Shown piece by piece: positions 56,589-64,000 of a stretch of 64,000 nt of DNA. Location: positions 5,704,001 through 5,768,000 of the forward strand of contig NZ_CP029343.1 in assembly GCF_003143515.1 (NCBI RefSeq), written 5' to 3'. Numbering within the stretch: position 1 is the first letter of the stretch; every line of letters starts with the position of its first letter. The DNA comes from Massilia oculi (GTDB taxonomy: Bacteria; Pseudomonadota; Gammaproteobacteria; Burkholderiales; Burkholderiaceae_D). The position numbers and the translations under genes are program-made. Below the pieces are notes generated by a model, which worked only from the letters and a program-made list of their open reading frames with translations, was not told the origin of the DNA and did not search any database.

Positions 56589-57035
56589 ATGCGACTGGCA
56601 CACATGCTGCAGGGAGTCCTGCTGTTGCTCGTCCTGGCTGGCTGCGGCCGCAGCGACACGGCGGACGTGGCGCAAGCCCCCGGCGAAGCGTCGCCGGCCC
56701 GGATCGAGGCGGGGCGCAAGCTGTTCGCGCGCTGCGCGGGTTGCCACGAAGTGGGGCCGAAGGCCGGGCATATCTACGGGCCGCATCTGAACGGGGTGCT
56801 CGGACGCAAGGCGGGCAGCGTGACGGGCTATGCCTATTCTCCGGCGCTGAAGGCGTCGACGCTGGTGTGGGACGAAGCGAACCTGGCGGCCTTCATCCGC
56901 GATTCGGAACAGGTCATCCCCGGCAACAAGATGCGCTTCATGAGCTTCCTGAGCGACCGCCAGGCCGGGGATATCGTGGCCTACCTGGCCACGCAGGGCG
57001 GGACCCAGGCTGGGCAAGACCAGCCGCGTCCCTGA
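56589..57035 (+). CDS. Lipoprotein cytochrome c (c2/c550-like)
   Basis: A 148-residue c-type cytochrome beginning at the base after the regA stop. Residues 1-18 are a lipoprotein signal (LLLVLAGC, Cys19 lipidated). Haem site CAGCH at 49-53, then GPHLNGVLGRKAGSVTGYAY, the class I c2-type sequence, and the Met ligand in GNKMRFMSFL. It should be membrane-tethered in the periplasm as an electron carrier. Close linkage to a redox sensor pair is unusual and might reflect shared regulation. Confidence 0.88.
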   Translation: MRLAHMLQGVLLLLVLAGCGRSDTADVAQAPGEASPARIEAGRKLFARCAGCHEVGPKAGHIYGPHLNGVLGRKAGSVTGYAYSPALKASTLVWDEANLAAFIRDSEQVIPGNKMRFMSFLSDRQAGDIVAYLATQGGTQAGQDQPRP

Positions 57036-57052
57036 TGCGACTTATCTGACGC

Positions 57053-57565
57053 TTATTTGGCGCTCTTGCGGCGACGGGCGGCCAGCAGGCCCAGGCCGGC
57101 GGCCAGCAGTGCGGCGCTGGCCGGCTCGGGCACCTCGACCGGATCCGGCAGGGCGTCGAGGTCGCTGATGGTCAGCACGTAGTTGCCGAAGCCCGCGAAT
57201 TCGGTGAGCGAGAAGGTGCCGAGGGTGAATGCGTGGCGCGATTCCTTGCCGGTGTACAGCTGCGGGCCGTTGGTGGTCAGCACGTAGCGGTCGGTGTAGA
57301 AATCGTACAGTTGCAGGCCGCCGCTGATCGCCGAATTGAAGAACGTGATGTCCAGGGCATCATAGCCCGGGAAGCTGCCCGCCACCTCGTTGAACGTCAG
57401 GCCGCCGTTGTTGTCGGAGCTGTCCGGATCGCGCTCGGTGTCCAGCTGCCAGCTTGCGGTGTAGTCACCGGTGAGCTTGAATTCGTACAGGGCGGCGTTG
57501 GCAACGCCGGCCGACAGCAGGGCGGTCGCCAGGGCCGCTTTCATCAGGTTTTTTACCAATTTCAC
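57053..57565 (-). CDS. PEP-CTERM sorting-domain exported protein
   Basis: A 170-residue exported protein: signal peptide (MKAALATALLSAGVANA), a beta-rich middle (LYEFKLTGDYTASWQLDT), and a C-terminal PEP-CTERM tripartite tail: VPEPASAALLAAGLGLLAAR followed by basic residues. The tail is cut by exosortase and the protein is delivered to the surface with exopolysaccharide-linked systems. Function unknown. The exosortase gene is not in this window. A weak ribosome binding site lies upstream. Confidence 0.9.
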   Translation of the reverse strand: MKLVKNLMKAALATALLSAGVANAALYEFKLTGDYTASWQLDTERDPDSSDNNGGLTFNEVAGSFPGYDALDITFFNSAISGGLQLYDFYTDRYVLTTNGPQLYTGKESRHAFTLGTFSLTEFAGFGNYVLTISDLDALPDPVEVPEPASAALLAAGLGLLAARRRKSAK

Positions 57566-57734
57566 GTGTTACTCCATCTCTATGTTCGATTATCGTAGAC
57601 ATCACAATGATGTCGCCGATGCAACACAAAGCAGGAAGTGTGCCTGAAAATTATCTTATTTATAATCAGACACTTGTATGCAAAATTTCAAGTAAATACA
57701 CGCAGGAATGTAAAATTTCCCGACAGCAGCCTGC

Positions 57735-58496
57735 CTAGCTGCCCAGCTTGCTGAGTGCGAAGGCGGCCAGGAATCCGGCCGCCACGATCAGGCCCGCGAA
57801 GTCATGGGTTTCGTCGAACGCTTCCGGGATCATGGTGTCGACCACCATCGCCAGCACGCCGCCGGCAGCCACCGCCGTGGTCGCCGCCAGCATCTCGGGC
57901 GGAAAGCGGTGGAATACCGTGTAGCCGAGCAGGGCGGCCACGCCGGAAGACAGGGCGATCCCGGCCCACACGCCGTAGATGTGCGCCGGGGACCGGCCCG
58001 CCTGCCGCATCCCGGCCGCGCTGGACAGGCCTTCGGGCAGGTTGGACAGGAAGACCGCAGCCACCACCGCCACGCTGACGCCTTTGCCGCCCAGCAGCGA
58101 CAGGCCGATCACGATCGATTCCGGAATACCGTCGAGCAGGGCGCCGAAGGCAAGCGCGGCGCCGCTGCCGTCCTGATGCGCTGACGCCGGGCGCGGCCCG
58201 GAGCGCTTGCGGTGGCGCGCCCCCTTGCGCGCCAGCCACCAGTTGGCGGCCGTGTAGAACAGGGCGCCGAGCAGGAAGCCGGTGGCGGTGGAAGCAAAGC
58301 CGCCGGTCTCGATCGCCTCGTCCATCAGTTCGAACGACAGCGCCGAGATCAGGACGCCGCTGCCGAAGGCCATGATGGCCGCCACCAGCCGCTGCGGAAC
58401 CTTGAAACGCACGCCAATGTAGGCGCCCAGCAGCAGGGCGGCGCCCGCCAGCAATCCCCAGCCACCTGCCTGCAGCCATCCTGGTAAGGTATCCAA
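57735..58496 (-). CDS. ZIP-family metal transporter (ZupT-like)
   Basis: A 253-residue eight-helix ZIP protein: GALLDGIPESIVIGLSLLGG (helix 4 motif) and FLSNLPEGLSSAAGMRQAG (helix 5 motif), with metal-path His/Glu partly replaced by Asp and Ser, so selectivity may differ. A TTG start is chosen: AAAGGAGG, an ideal Shine-Dalgarno, lies four bases before TTG at 58496, whereas the in-frame ATG at 58520 has none and would place that site inside the gene. The frame reaching further upstream is not credible. Confidence 0.85.
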   Translation of the reverse strand: MDTLPGWLQAGGWGLLAGAALLLGAYIGVRFKVPQRLVAAIMAFGSGVLISALSFELMDEAIETGGFASTATGFLLGALFYTAANWWLARKGARHRKRSGPRPASAHQDGSGAALAFGALLDGIPESIVIGLSLLGGKGVSVAVVAAVFLSNLPEGLSSAAGMRQAGRSPAHIYGVWAGIALSSGVAALLGYTVFHRFPPEMLAATTAVAAGGVLAMVVDTMIPEAFDETHDFAGLIVAAGFLAAFALSKLGS

Positions 58497-58679
58497 TATC
58501 CCTCCTTTTGTTTCATGCATGCTAATATTTTCAGGCACATGTGGCGCGCACTGCTGGCCCATCGATGGCCGGCGACCCGGATTCCCATCCTGACGGACGG
58601 GTAGGGAGCCTATTGCCTGTCTGTACATTCGCACAAATAGGGTTGCCACGATTATATTTTTCGTGCAGTATAGCTGGGT

Positions 58680-58769
58680 GGCAACCGGCAGCGTCCGGTT
58701 GCCCCGATCAGCGATGAGGCGGCTCACACCGTTTCTTTTCGCCCCCCGCATCCGTCGGGGGGCATTTTT
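58680..58769 (+). ncRNA. Two-hairpin structured RNA element with terminator (leader or sRNA candidate)
   Basis: In the 390-base gene-free region before the antiporter, two strong hairpins lie 37 bases apart on the plus strand. Hairpin 1: ggcaaccgg, cagcgt loop, ccggttgcc (58680-58703). Hairpin 2: gccccccg, 7-base loop, cggggggc, then attttt (58741-58769), a textbook intrinsic terminator. A promoter-like ttgcca (58643) and tatagc (58669) precede them, with long spacing. The result would be a short RNA of about 95 bases, or a premature terminator in the antiporter leader, as in a riboswitch. I match it to no known class. The rest of the gap shows nothing clear. Confidence 0.5.
58741..58769 (+). 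terminator. Intrinsic terminator in the antiporter leader
   Basis: 8-bp perfect GC stem (58741-58748 with 58756-58763) followed by a and five T. It lies 117 bases before the antiporter ATG with no plus-strand gene ahead of it, so it must end a non-coding transcript or attenuate the antiporter mRNA. Confidence 0.8.
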
Positions 58770-58885
58770 CGACACGCGGCGTAGCGTTCCCACAGTTGCC
58801 GCGTCTGGCGCTCCCCGCGCCGAATCGGACCATCGTGCCTGCGCGGCTCTCTGCCGCCGATCGGCGCGTCCCACCGGAGAACTGG

Positions 58886-60115
58886 ATGAGCGAGCTGCTT
58901 TCACTCACGCATGCGCTGGCCTGGCCGCTGGCGCTGACGCTGGCCTGGATGACCGGCGAACTGCTGTACCGCTGGGCCAATGTGCCGCGCATCTCCATCT
59001 ATGGCCTGTGCGGCTTCGTGTTCGGCAACCTGTCGAGCGGCTATCTGCCGCCGGCCCAAGCCGACAACTTCATGATGCTGGCCAATCTCGGATTCGGCCT
59101 GATGCTGTTCGAGCTCGGCTACCGCATCAACCTGCGCTGGCTGCGCACCAACCCCTGGCTGCTGCTCACCTCGGTGCTGGAAGCCGGTCTGACCTGGGCC
59201 GCCGTGTATTACGTCTCGCGCATCTGCGGCCTGGCCGTGCTGCCGGCCTGCCTGCTGGCGGCCCTGGCCATGGCCAGCTCGCCCGCCGGCCTGCTGCGCA
59301 TCGTCAACGAGCAGGGCGGCGGCGGCCAGGTGACCGAGCGCGCGATGCACCTGACGGCCCTGAACTGCGTGCTGGCCGTGTTCGTGTTCAACGTGACGGT
59401 GGGCTTCGGCGTGTTCCAGACCTCGGGCGACGTGGTCCACGCCAGCTGGACCGGCCTGGTGGTGCTGGCGGCGTCGAGCGGCCTGGGCGCGGCGCTGGGC
59501 TGGCTGCTGCCGCTGTGGCAGCGCGTGGCCGGCCACGTGCGCAGCAATTCGACGCTGACGTTCGCGGTCTTCGTGTTCCTGCTGGTCGCGATCACCCATG
59601 TACTGAAACTGTCGCCGGTGCTGGCGGCGCTGACCTTCGGCCTGGTGGCGCGCCACCGCCGCGTCACCCTGAGCCCGGCCCAGCGCAACTTCGGCGCCCT
59701 GGGCGACCTGCTCACCGTGCTGCTGTTCTTCTTCGTCGCCACCACCATCGCCTGGCAGCCGACCGCCGAAGGGCTGATGCTGGGCCTGCTGCTGCTGCTG
59801 GTGCGCGCCCTGGTCAAGGTAGCGGTGTGCACCGCCACCGCGCGGGTGTCGGGCATCTCGGCGCGCAAGGGCGCCCTGACCGGGGTCGCGATCATGCCGC
59901 TGACGGTGTTCGCCATCATCCTGATCGAGCAGACCCGGCGTTCGGGCGTCGACCTGTTCGACACCCTCGCGCCACTGGCGCCATTGGCCGCGATGGCCAT
60001 GATCCTCGAGGTGCTGGCGCCGATCCTGACCCAGATCGCGCTGACCGGCGCGCGCGAATCGGGTTTTGCAAAGTACAAGAATGTCGTGAAGGAGGACAAG
60101 GATGCCGCTGCCTGA
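58886..60115 (+). CDS. CPA2-type cation:proton antiporter
   Basis: A 409-residue membrane protein with about twelve helices, like the Na+/H+ exchanger domain of Kef/RosB/NapA-type proteins (CPA2). Conserved parts include [64 protein letters not shown] and [19 protein letters not shown]. There is no C-terminal KTN/TrkA domain, so nucleotide gating is not expected. Shine-Dalgarno cggagaactgg. Its last 14 bases overlap the YbdK-type ligase gene. Ion (Na or K) not predictable. Confidence 0.85.
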   Translation: MSELLSLTHALAWPLALTLAWMTGELLYRWANVPRISIYGLCGFVFGNLSSGYLPPAQADNFMMLANLGFGLMLFELGYRINLRWLRTNPWLLLTSVLEAGLTWAAVYYVSRICGLAVLPACLLAALAMASSPAGLLRIVNEQGGGGQVTERAMHLTALNCVLAVFVFNVTVGFGVFQTSGDVVHASWTGLVVLAASSGLGAALGWLLPLWQRVAGHVRSNSTLTFAVFVFLLVAITHVLKLSPVLAALTFGLVARHRRVTLSPAQRNFGALGDLLTVLLFFFVATTIAWQPTAEGLMLGLLLLLVRALVKVAVCTATARVSGISARKGALTGVAIMPLTVFAIILIEQTRRSGVDLFDTLAPLAPLAAMAMILEVLAPILTQIALTGARESGFAKYKNVVKEDKDAAA

Positions 60116-61223
60116 GTTTTCGCGCTCGGAACCGCTGACCATGGGTGTCGAGCTGGAGTTGCAGCTCGTCGGCCTGTCGGATTTCGACCTGACCCCGGCC
60201 TCGCCGGACATGCTCGACCTGCTGGCGCGCGCGCCGTTTCCCGGCGCGGTCACGCCCGAGATCACCGAAAGCATGATCGAGATCAACAGCAGCATCCATA
60301 CCGGCTACGCGCCGCTGGTGGACGAGCTGCGCCTGATCCGCGACACCCTGCTGCGCGCCGGCGACCGCCTGAACGTGGGCGTGTGCGGCGGCGGCACCCA
60401 TCCGTTCCAGCAGTGGACCGAGCGCCGGATCTACGAAAAGCCGCGGTTTCGCGAGGTGTCGGCGCTGTACGGCTACCTGGCCAAGCAGTTCACCGTGTTC
60501 GGCCAGCACGTGCACATCGGCTGCGGCAGCGGCGACAATGCCCTGTTCCTGCTGCACGCGCTGAATCGCTACATTCCGCATTTCATCGCGCTGTCGGCCT
60601 CGTCGCCCTTCCTGCAGGGCAGCGACACCCAGTTCCACTCCTCGCGCCTGAATTCGGTGTTCGCCTTCCCGCTGTCGGGGCGCGCGCCGTTCCTGCTGAA
60701 ATGGGAAGACTTCGAGCGCGACTATTTCAAGCGCATGGAAGACACCGGCATCGTGCGCAGCATGAAGGACTTCTACTGGGACCTGAGGCCGAAGCCCGAA
60801 TACGGCACCATCGAGCTGCGCGTGTGCGACACCCCGCTCACGGTCGAGCATGCGGCGGCCCTTGCCGCCTACCTGCAAGCCCTGTGCAGCCACCTGCTGG
60901 AAGGGAACGAGCCGCCGCCGCGCGAGGACGACTACCTGGTCTACAACTACAACCGCTTCCAGGCCTGCCGTTTCGGGCTCGAAGGCAATATCGTGCTACC
61001 GCAGGAACACCAGCCGGTCACCTTGCGCGACGACATCCTCGCTACGCTGGCCCGCATCGCGCCGCACGCCGAACGGCTCGGATCGGGCGCCGCGCTGGCC
61101 CACCTGTCCCAGGTGACGAAAGCGGTCGGCGACGCCGCACAGCTGCGCATCGTGCATGAGCACGAGGGCAGCGTGGAGGCGATGGTTAATCTGGCGCTGG
61201 GGAAATTCCGCGGCGAGGTGTAG
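60102..61223 (+). CDS. YbdK-type carboxylate-amine ligase (GCS2 family)
   Basis: A 373-residue member of the glutamate-cysteine ligase family 2. Family signatures are [10 protein letters not shown] at the N-terminus, [59 protein letters not shown] and [15 protein letters not shown]. coli YbdK ligates glutamate and cysteine weakly; the true substrate is not known. aaggaggacaagg is the ribosome binding site inside the antiporter gene, so the two proteins are made together. Confidence 0.92.
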   Translation: MPLPEFSRSEPLTMGVELELQLVGLSDFDLTPASPDMLDLLARAPFPGAVTPEITESMIEINSSIHTGYAPLVDELRLIRDTLLRAGDRLNVGVCGGGTHPFQQWTERRIYEKPRFREVSALYGYLAKQFTVFGQHVHIGCGSGDNALFLLHALNRYIPHFIALSASSPFLQGSDTQFHSSRLNSVFAFPLSGRAPFLLKWEDFERDYFKRMEDTGIVRSMKDFYWDLRPKPEYGTIELRVCDTPLTVEHAAALAAYLQALCSHLLEGNEPPPREDDYLVYNYNRFQACRFGLEGNIVLPQEHQPVTLRDDILATLARIAPHAERLGSGAALAHLSQVTKAVGDAAQLRIVHEHEGSVEAMVNLALGKFRGEV

Positions 61224-61226
61224 ACC

Positions 61227-61727
61227 TTACGACTGGCTGAGAGGTATCTTGCCCGCGGCTTCGTCCGCATCCAGGCGGCCGATCAGCAGGGCCAAGTCCT
61301 GTTCCAGGCGCAGCAGGGTCGCTTCGTCCAGCGTCGCCAGCGCGCTCGGCAGCACACCGGCCGCCGGGCCGGGCACCCGGCGCAACACTTCCTGGCCCGC
61401 CGGCAAGATACGCAGTGCGACGTTGCGCCGGTCCGCGCCTTCGCGCGCCGCCACCACATAGCCACGCTCGACCAGTCCCCGCACCAGGTTGCTGGCGGTC
61501 GACTGGTGAATGTCCATCGCGCGCCCCAGGCTGGTGGCGCCGATGCCCGGCTGCTTCTCGATCACCGACAGCGCCCAGACCTGGGCTCCGCCCAGGCCCG
61601 AGTCGCGCTCGAGCTGGCGAAAATGTGTCTTGACGGCATTGAAGACGATACGGAACTGGCGCAGCACGCGCTGGGGCGGCGCATCGAGGGACGCGGGCAG
61701 GGCTTCTGGTTGAGGTTCGGGCGGCAT
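61227..61727 (-). CDS. MarR-family regulator
   Basis: A 166-residue MarR-type winged-helix repressor: RVLRQFRIVFNAVKTHFRQL, GLGGAQVWALSVIEKQPGIG, recognition helix SLGRAMDIHQSTASNLVRGL, wing VAAREGADRRNVALRI. ATG at 61727 gives a normal family length; the upstream extension to 61826 has no family character. Convergent with the YbdK gene (stops 3 bases apart) and divergent from the large GGDEF-EAL gene, which it could regulate. Confidence 0.88.
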   Translation of the reverse strand: MPPEPQPEALPASLDAPPQRVLRQFRIVFNAVKTHFRQLERDSGLGGAQVWALSVIEKQPGIGATSLGRAMDIHQSTASNLVRGLVERGYVVAAREGADRRNVALRILPAGQEVLRRVPGPAAGVLPSALATLDEATLLRLEQDLALLIGRLDADEAAGKIPLSQS

Positions 61728-61832
61728 GGGCGAGATGATAATCCAACAGCCCGCAAAGCGGGGCCGGGCAGCGCGCTTTTTCTTGGCATGCGAAATTCCC
61801 CCGAACGCCCCGTTCTGCGCTAGCATCGATTC

Positions 61833-64000
61833 ATGCGAAGCGCATCCGCCAGCCCTGGTGTCCCGGAGCGCGGCCTGTCACGGGCCGCGATGGGCACCTG
61901 TCTGCTCGGCCTGGTGCTCACCTCGCTGCTGGGCGGCGCGGTGCGCACGATGGAATTTGACCGCGCCAACGCGGAATTCGACCAGCGCGCCGTGGTGCGG
62001 GTCGCGGCCGTCACCCGCGCCTTCGCCGAAGCCACCGACGCCGCGCGCGCCGTCAACCTGTTCTTCAGCGCCTCGCGCGAGATCACGCGCGAGGAGTTCG
62101 ACGCCTTCGCCCAGCCGCTGGTGGCGCGCCACGGCTACCTGCAGGCGCTGGTGTTCCAGCGCTTCGTGAGCGACGTGGAGCGCGACGCCTTCGAGGCCCA
62201 GCGGCGCGCGTTCTGGCCGGGCTTCGAGATCCGCGAACGCGTCAGGACCGGCGCGCCGGCCCTGGTCCGGGCAGGCGTGCGCTGGCGCTACCTGGTCAAC
62301 GACTATGTGACACCGATCGTCGGCAACGAGGTCACCTTCGGCTACGATGCCTGGTCGTACGCGCCCCAGCGGGTGTACACCCAGCGGGCGATCGACACCG
62401 GCGAACCGGCCGCCAGTCCCATCATCGACCTGCTGCAGGGCGGCGGCGCCCGCCATGGCGTCCTCATCACGCTGCCGGTCTACCGGCCCGGCGCGCGTCC
62501 TCTCGAGACGGCGGCGCGGCGCGCCACCGTGGTGGGCGCCACCGAGGTGGTGATCGACGTCGCCCAGTTGGTGGGCGGCACCCTGGAATCCGTGAGGCTG
62601 CTCGACGACGACAATTTCGCGCTGTCGCTGCGCGGCCCCGACGCCCTCGGCAACGTGGTCACCGCCTACCAGCACGGCAGCCTTGCCGCGCCCGACGGCT
62701 GGTGGGACCGTGTGCTGGACGGCATGGCGCTGCGCCGCGTGGAAGCGTTCGAAATCGCCGGCAGCCCCTGGCAGGTGGTGGTCGAGGAACAGCCCCCGGC
62801 CCTGGGCGCCCACATGGCCGAGCTGGTCGCGATGGTGCTGGGGCTGATCCTGAGCTTCGCCGCCGCCGGCCTGGTGCAGCAACGGGTGGCGCGCACGCGC
62901 CGCATCGAGGCCCTGGTCGAACAGCGCACCGCGGCGCTCGAGCGCGCCACCGGCTCGCTGCGGCTGTACGAACGCGCGATGGAAGCCAGCGCCAATCCGA
63001 TCCTGCTGGTCGACGCGGAGCAACCGGGCTATCCGATCGAATACGTCAACCCCGCCTGCGAACGCACCTTCGGCTATTCGGCGCGCGAGCTGGCCGGCCA
63101 GCCGCTCAAGCTGCTCGCCGGCCTGGATGCCGACCAGCCTTCTGTGGAAGAGCTGCGCCAGGCCTTGCGCCAGCAGCGCGAGGAGCATGCCCTGGTCACG
63201 GCCCATACCCGCGACGGGGTGGAGCTGATCAGCGACGTCTACGTGGCCCCGGTGCGCCGTCCCGACGGCCATGCCGGGCATTTCGTGGTCACCGTCTACG
63301 ACGTCACCACCGCCAAGCGCTACGAGGCCGAGCTCGAGCGCCATGCCCACTACGACACGCTCACTGGCCTCGCCAACCGGTCCTTGCTGTCCGACCGCAT
63401 CGAGCGCGCCATCGCCAACGCCGGCGGCATGCCGGTGTGGACCGTGCTGCTCGACTTCGACCATTTCAAGCTGATCAAAGACACCCTTGGCCGGCGCGCC
63501 GGCGACGAAGCGCTGCGCATGCTGGCGACACGCATCAAGGGCGCGCTGCGGCCGGTGGACACCGCGGCCCGGGTCGGCGGCGACGACTTCGTGCTGGTGC
63601 TGGTGGGCGTGGCCGACGAACGCCAGGCCGCGGCGCGCATCCAGCAGGTGCGCGAAGCGGTGGGCGAACCGATCCACCTGGCCGGCCAGCGCCTGGCGCT
63701 CAGCTGCAGCGCCGGCGTGGCCGCGTTCCCGGCCGACGGCCTGGACGCCGACACCCTGGTCAAGAACGCCGAGATCGCGATGTACCGCGCCAAGAGCATC
63801 GGCCGCAACGGCGTGCAGTTCTATGCGCCGCACATGAACGCCCAGGCCTTCGACCGCCTGGCCCTGGAGAGCGCGCTGCGCCATGCGCTGCAGGACGACC
63901 AGTTCGAGCTGCATTTCCAACCGCAGGTCGACCTGGCCACCGGCTGCGTGGTGGGCAACGAGGCGCTGATCCGCTGGCGCCACCCGCTGCTGGGCACGAT
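61833..64000 (+). CDS. CHASE-PAS-GGDEF-EAL cyclic-di-GMP protein (3' end beyond window)
   Basis: The first 722 residues of a membrane signalling protein. N-terminal helix (TCLLGLVLTSLLGGAV), periplasmic CHASE-like domain (about 45-310, RHGYLQALVFQRF), second helix (LVAMVLGLILSFAAAGLV), coiled coil, PAS (about 380-490, ASANPILLVDAEQPGY), GGDEF (about 500-665, YDTLTGLANRSLL; GGDDF at 582-586), and the beginning of an EAL domain (FELHFQPQVDL; EAL at 710-712). GGDDF is a relaxed form, and NDTLGH is replaced by KDTLGR, so cyclase activity is uncertain; the EAL start looks intact. Cut by the window end. Confidence 0.9.
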   Translation, partial: MRSASASPGVPERGLSRAAMGTCLLGLVLTSLLGGAVRTMEFDRANAEFDQRAVVRVAAVTRAFAEATDAARAVNLFFSASREITREEFDAFAQPLVARHGYLQALVFQRFVSDVERDAFEAQRRAFWPGFEIRERVRTGAPALVRAGVRWRYLVNDYVTPIVGNEVTFGYDAWSYAPQRVYTQRAIDTGEPAASPIIDLLQGGGARHGVLITLPVYRPGARPLETAARRATVVGATEVVIDVAQLVGGTLESVRLLDDDNFALSLRGPDALGNVVTAYQHGSLAAPDGWWDRVLDGMALRRVEAFEIAGSPWQVVVEEQPPALGAHMAELVAMVLGLILSFAAAGLVQQRVARTRRIEALVEQRTAALERATGSLRLYERAMEASANPILLVDAEQPGYPIEYVNPACERTFGYSARELAGQPLKLLAGLDADQPSVEELRQALRQQREEHALVTAHTRDGVELISDVYVAPVRRPDGHAGHFVVTVYDVTTAKRYEAELERHAHYDTLTGLANRSLLSDRIERAIANAGGMPVWTVLLDFDHFKLIKDTLGRRAGDEALRMLATRIKGALRPVDTAARVGGDDFVLVLVGVADERQAAARIQQVREAVGEPIHLAGQRLALSCSAGVAAFPADGLDADTLVKNAEIAMYRAKSIGRNGVQFYAPHMNAQAFDRLALESALRHALQDDQFELHFQPQVDLATGCVVGNEALIRWRHPLLGT

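Overview
The window is GC-rich, densely coded chromosomal DNA. The gene content points to a Betaproteobacterium, most likely Oxalobacteraceae of the Massilia/Telluria type. This is an inference from the high GC, TonB-dependent receptors, a PEP-CTERM protein, 7TMR-DISM hybrid kinases, a cyo-type quinol oxidase with RegBA, and tyrosine/branched-chain catabolism. No rRNA, tRNA, CRISPR array or phage block was seen.

Layout. 1-2.1 kb: edge of an exported-protein gene behind a Fur-like box, a small cytochrome c, and a decayed TonB receptor abutting a Tn7-like transposase scrap. 2.3-9.5 kb: pirin, OsmC and LysR, then a divergent XapX / isochorismatase / amidohydrolase / DUF1275 / TMEM175 run and an orphan LuxR response regulator. 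9.6-10.7 kb: AraC-type regulator and DedA. 10.7-14.4 kb: an AT-richer island bounded by IS5-type inverted repeats and a 5-bp direct repeat, with an intact IS481 transposase, decayed IS3 and IS5 genes, small membrane ORFs, a frameshifted gene and a 75-bp dispersed repeat. 14.4-26.2 kb (minus): TonB receptor (frameshifted), MpaB/DUF2236 oxygenase, two paralogous hybrid kinases with Hpt domains, and a PleD-like diguanylate cyclase. 26.7-28 kb: a disordered small protein and a frameshifted TetR. 28-33 kb (minus): the full branched-chain 2-oxoacid dehydrogenase operon behind a perfect palindrome. 33.8-38.6 kb: AroP-like permease with a small membrane partner, persulfide dioxygenase-like MBL protein, TlpA-like thioredoxin, CorC/HlyC-type protein. 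38.7-43.5 kb: hmgA, LysR, hppD (tyrosine to homogentisate to ring cleavage), then LrgA/LrgB-type proteins. 43.7-46.6 kb: hemerythrin, Mn catalase, ZIP transporter. 46.6-49.7 kb: TetR with a palindromic operator, SDR, MFS transporter. 49.8-57 kb: cyoABCD, SURF1, RegB/RegA, lipoprotein cytochrome c. 57-64 kb: PEP-CTERM protein, ZIP transporter, a two-hairpin RNA-like element, a CPA2 antiporter coupled to a YbdK-type ligase, MarR, and a CHASE-PAS-GGDEF-EAL protein cut by the window end.

How the genes fit together. Catabolism of aromatic and branched-chain amino acids (uptake, transamination products, ring cleavage, oxoacid oxidation) is concentrated at 28-42 kb and would feed quinol to the bo3-type oxidase, whose operon carries a RegB-like redox sensor pair. 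The most unusual loci are the TonB-oxygenase-double-kinase-cyclase cluster, the IS5-bounded island, and the uncharacterised structured element upstream of the antiporter. Several genes are broken by single-base shifts, some in homopolymers, so base-level assembly accuracy matters for interpreting them.
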